Of a stretch of 64,000 nt of DNA, positions 60,601 through 64,000 are shown one piece after another. Positions within the stretch are counted from its first letter, which is position 1. Each line of letters opens with the position of its first letter. The notes under the pieces are model-generated. The model was not told where the DNA came from. It saw nothing but the letters and a program-made list of their open reading frames with translations, and made no database searches. The position numbers and the translations under genes were made by a program. Where the stretch lies: NCBI GenBank assembly GCA_001599935.1, contig BCIJ01000008.1, forward strand, positions 1-64,000. Reading direction: 5' to 3'. Source of the stretch: Holtermannia corniformis. Taxonomy: Eukaryota > Basidiomycota > Tremellomycetes > Holtermanniales.

Positions 60601-62619
60601 GCTCGTCGCGGCGTACATGGACTTTGTGGGTGTTGTAGCGCCGATCCTATATCTACGGCGACTCGGACAACAGGTACAGCAGGTTCGCGAGGATCCTAAT
60701 GTAGGTTGGACAGTGCTGCGACGCCTGCGGACGGCGTTGACGGCCTCAGGTCTCGCAAGCCGACGTCTTTGTCGTCATGATGGTGCTGGCGTTAGCGACG
60801 ATGGCCACGTCGCGATTCGTCGAGCAGCCAGAGGAGCTGCGAGCGTGTTCCGAGGCGTTTCAATCTGAAGCACTCAAGCACTCGGACGCCGCGTTCGCAG
60901 AACCAGGTTATGGTGCGTTAGACCTGGTCAGCCGCCCGCGCGACTGACGTTCTCAAGGCGGGCTGCAGGCTATCTTGCTGTTGACATACTACTCGCTGCT
61001 GAACCCAGACAAAGGCTCTGTCTGGTTTCTTGTTGGTCTCGCGACGCGGACCTGCGCTGACCTCGGATACCACAATGAGACGACGCATCAAGCTGAAACA
61101 TTGGATCCTCACGAGCTCGAGATGCGCCGGCGACTATTCTGGATCACCTACAACCTCGATCGGCTCCTGAGCCATTCGCTCGGGCGTCCGCCAGCAATCC
61201 CAGACGATTTCATCAATGTGCCTGTAGGTTTCGCACTCTCACGCCTCACTCGACTGACCAGTGCAGCTCCCTACGCCGTACCATGAAGTCCCGATGCCCG
61301 GCGCCAAGCCTGGCGAGCTGTGTAGCTACAAGGCGATCATGCTGCACAATATCCCACTGCGTCAACTCCAGTCCGAGATCCTCAGCCGGCTGTACTCTGC
61401 GCAAGCGATTGAATCGCCGCCCAGCGAGCAGTGGTTTGACGACAGCTTTGCGCGCCTCAAGAACTGGCTCGCGACCGCACCTGAACCGAAGGGTGCCATG
61501 ACAACTGAGGGGTTCGCGATTGCTTTCCACAGTGCGTTCAATGCAGAAAAGTGACAGAAATACGCTGATAGCCTGCGCAGACACTTGCCTGTTGCTATTC
61601 CGTCCATCTCCCGCTTGTCCAAGACCGCTGCGTGAAGCTCTTGCGACGGTTCTTGCGAGCTCGAGCTATATCATCCGGATCTATCGCCGTTTGCAGCTCA
61701 CCAACCGCATCAACTGGTTCTGGTTGACGGTACGCATTTGCCGGCTTGTGTGTGTATGTGGCTAACGGAGTGTATTATAGAGTCACTATGGTGAGCGTCA
61801 TTTCTGAACTGCCCACGGTAATCAGGCGGTCGTGTAGACCGCTCAGAAGCCATATCGCTTCGTAACAGTCTTGACCAGCCTGATCAACCGAAGGTGTCAC
61901 AGAATCGAGGCTGACCATTTCTCAGCGTTCATGGCTGGCGTTTCCTTCCTGTACGGCTTGTGGAACCTGCACGCGCTTGGCGGCGGCTACGGCGTGCCGT
62001 CGGTCGCAGAAGCCATGATGGACATTGAAGCGTGTTTGGCCGTGCTCGAGCACCTGTCGGGTGAGTGCGGGCTCATCCATTGCATGACAGCTGATAACTC
62101 GCCGAAGCTCGCGTACCGAGTGCTGCCGAGTGCCACAAAGCCTACACTGAGCTGTCTCAAGCGATCGTGTCGCGTCTGTCACACGGCTCACCGCACAAAT
62201 CGGCCGTCAACCCAATCCGCTCACTGCCAGTCTCGTCTGCTCGCGACGACGGCCCAACCCCACTGCCTGCAACCGAGCTGCCGTACGAGCTCAACCTGCT
62301 CGACCAACTGTTCCTCAACCCCATGACCGTCCACGCCAAAGCATCTGCCACGACCAAGGGCAGTGCCCCCGAGGGACCCCAAGAGCCCATGCTGTCGCAG
62401 CTCGGCAACCCGTCTGCAACGGGCAACGGATTCGAGAGCCATGGCTCGACGGCAGCTGTTCCGGCTTCTCAGTCGCTTGCCGACGGTATGGACTTGTTCG
62501 CGCTATGGATGGAGAACGGCGAGAGTCTCAACTTTCAACTGGGCCTTGACGGCCAACAAGCCGAGCCGGGTGAACAGGGGACGCAAGGTGGTGTGCAGGA
62601 CTTTACAATGTGGAGCTAG
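57676..62619 (+). CDS. Zn2Cys6 transcription factor with 2.18-kb intron in the zinc cluster
   Basis: Start MDPNIDPALQEHTAPPPPKK at 57676. Exon 1 (57676-57837) ends ISACTRCRNRKSK. The 24-nt exon 2 (60016-60039) is CDGKLPAC. Exon 3 (from 60086) is TACERAKVECVGFDAISKSN. Joined, the cysteines are 45, 48, 55, 62, 65 and 72, a perfect CX2CX6CX6CX2CX6C cluster. A short coiled coil follows (YLHTLESEVAALRAEVAALR), then the MHR domain: VDKLVAAYMDFVGVVAPILY, LQAILLLTYYSLLNPDKGSV, WFLVGLATRTCADLGYHNET, ELEMRRRLFWITYNLDRLLS, LGRPPAIPDDFINVPLPTPY and FMAGVSFLYGLWNLHALGGG. The acidic, Gln-rich C-terminus ends at TAG 62617-62619. Target genes unknown. Confidence 0.85.
57838..60015 (+). other. Giant intron (2,178 nt) splitting a zinc cluster
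   Basis: Donor AGCAAG|GTTCGT, acceptor TTTCTACAG|TGTGATGG. The phase is 0 on both sides and the zinc-cluster spacing is exact only if all 2,178 nt are removed. No gene is supported inside it; frames such as 58378-58764 lack a clear ATG and any recognisable motif. Confidence 0.75.
60016..60039 (+). other. 24-nt micro-exon encoding half of the Zn2Cys6 cluster
   Basis: TGT GAT GGC AAA CTT CCG GCA TGC lies between TACAG and GTAAGT. It supplies the third and fourth zinc ligands (Cys55 and Cys62). Confidence 0.75.
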
Positions 62620-62992
62620 ATGTGCACGGTGACGACGACCGACGTGTTCTTGGCATTGTGTGCTTTCTCGTTGTCAATCTGTCAGTGTAGCATAGAGATG
62701 ATCCCTACACTGGTACTGGCTGTTTCAGACTGCACAACATGACGCGTCGAGAGCAATCGTCGATCGCACCGTCAGGCCCCGCCCGCCCCAGGGGGACATT
62801 TGTTTGGGATGATTGCGGTCTCTGTCTTTGCAGCCGGCATGATCGACGGCAGTGGGTCGAGACGTCGTCAACCGCCGACGGCCAACCTACAAGTCGGGAC
62901 GAGACAGAAAACTCCCGAGAGGACGACGCCACCGTGGTTGACGACAACAGCGCGCCATCCGCAGCATAGAATCCGACTGTACAGTGCGAGTC
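62620..62992. other. Intergenic region
   Basis: Between the Zn2Cys6 stop and the next start. Short frames exist but none is supported. Confidence 0.35.
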
Positions 62993-64000
62993 ATGTCGGC
63001 ATGGGAACGCGAGCGCGATGTCGTACGTCCATCTTGTCTCTCATGCGATGGACTGCTGACAGCATGCCAGGCGGTGCACCGCGAGCGAGACAGTCCCCAT
63101 CCCCGAGCGTCCGTCTCGTCTTTCCACACGGGCACGCACACGCGCTCCTCATCCACGGCATCGGCAACGGGCACGCATACATTGTCAATCGGGGACCATT
63201 CGAGCCTGAGTAAAGTCCGGTTGAACCAGCTCAAAGACTCGTCGATCGGTCCATACCGCCGCCCGAGCTTGCCGTTCCCACTGCTGGCCCTCTCGCAGAC
63301 GTTCAAAGCTGAGAAGAGGCGGAAATCGAGACCGCACGAGTTGGAGCTCGACGGCTACGACGCAAAGAGGGGCGTGAGCCCAAGTTCGAGTCGTCGAGGC
63401 TCGGCAACGACACCGACGGGGTTCTTACACCCTTTGCAGCCGGGCGGAGCCGACATGTATGCCGAGGGATCAGGTCAGGGACGCAAGGGCAAGGTCAAGG
63501 AGAGACGTGAGAGCGAGGTGCAAAAGGATCGTGAGACGGTCGAGCGATGGCGAGTGAGTAGGTCTGCTGCAATCGATAATTGAACGATCGTCCAACTCCT
63601 TTATTAAACTCCTTTCAACGTCAATCTTCCGTGTAGTGCAGCCTGCTGACTCCTTTATGCAGCAATGGGCTCTTCAGCAACCCCCACCGAGCCCAGAACC
63701 GAGCATTGACGGTCAGCTCGCACCACGGCGGACGTCTGCGCCGGCCACGGCTTTGCGCTATCGCACTCTCTCGCCAGCACCACCTTCGGTCGACCCTGCA
63801 CTCTCACCCTATCAGAGAGGCCTCCAACCGGACATTACCTATCATCATCAACCCCCATCCATTCACTCCCACTCGTCGTCTTCTGGCCAGATGGAGCACC
63901 CGTTAGACGGGAGTGACCCTAGTGGGCGCTCGACGCCGGCCGGCATCTCGCTTCAGATCAGCTCGTATGACGATGTAGCCATCGATCCGACAAAGATCAA
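62993..64000 (+). CDS. Partial Ser/Pro-rich orphan protein, runs off right edge
   Basis: ATG 62993 gives MSAWERERDVVRPSCLSCDG, followed by Ser/Thr/His-rich sequence (SSFHTGTHTRSSSTASATGT), KRRKSRPHELELDGYDAKRG and KVKERRESEVQKDRETVERW. A donor GTGAGT after ERWR (about 63550) and an acceptor CTTTATGCAG at about 63662 join to QWALQQPPPSPEPSIDGQLA, RRTSAPATALRYRTLSPAPP and QISSYDDVAIDPTKI, where the window ends. Basic, low-complexity and probably nuclear or signalling-related; family not recognised. An upstream start or exon is possible. Confidence 0.5.

Overview
The window is nuclear DNA of a fungus, most likely a basidiomycete. Many short introns (mostly 43-60 nt, GT..AG, CTGAC or CTAAC branch sites, one GC-AG) interrupt the genes on both strands. 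The gene set is fungal: two Zn2Cys6 regulators, D-arabinono-lactone oxidase, Ndc80, Atg7, inner-ring nucleoporins and a SUR7/PalI membrane protein. The exact taxon cannot be fixed from sequence alone. All exon joins were read by eye from splice signals, phase and family motifs, so the outer limits of a gene are firmer than every inner junction.

Positions 1 to about 8,000 form a transposon and repeat island. It holds a left-edge partial orphan ORF, a 10-bp satellite, and a 5'-truncated Helitron-type PIF1 helicase split by an insertion. It also has two copies of a 220-bp TATA-bearing repeat, a three-exon orphan gene, a 668-bp foldback element, three tandem copies plus one distant copy of a structured 71-bp repeat, and a 25-bp tandem array. 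Between these repeats lies an intact-looking five-exon gene, 7079..5774. Its product has the HxD...H...R pattern of a short 2-oxoglutarate/Fe(II) dioxygenase resembling the TET/JBP group that modifies DNA bases. This is the most interesting single feature.

From 8,150 onward the window is dense housekeeping DNA. On the minus strand come Nup157/170 (8510-13654), a Zn2Cys6 factor (13834-17196) and a CBP4-like complex III assembly factor (17772-18300). A CNNM/Mam3-like transporter follows on the plus strand, then Cu/Zn superoxide dismutase, two small orphans and a BTB-BTB-CAP-Gly protein. Next are an orphan, D-arabinono-1,4-lactone oxidase and Nic96/Nup93. An NCS1 permease and an Asp/Glu (hydantoin) racemase sit head to head over a promoter with GATAAG sites, which suggests nitrogen-controlled use of ureides, pyrimidines or hydantoins. 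Ndc80, Atg7 (sharing a 312-bp divergent promoter with the tRNA m5C methyltransferase Trm4/Ncl1), an Aro8-type aminotransferase, an F-box-like orphan and an HExxH orphan follow.

The right end holds a SUR7/PalI gene and a second Zn2Cys6 gene, divergently transcribed. Each carries a giant intron (1,848 and 2,178 nt) in a genome of roughly 45-nt introns. A partial Ser/Pro-rich ORF runs off the right edge.
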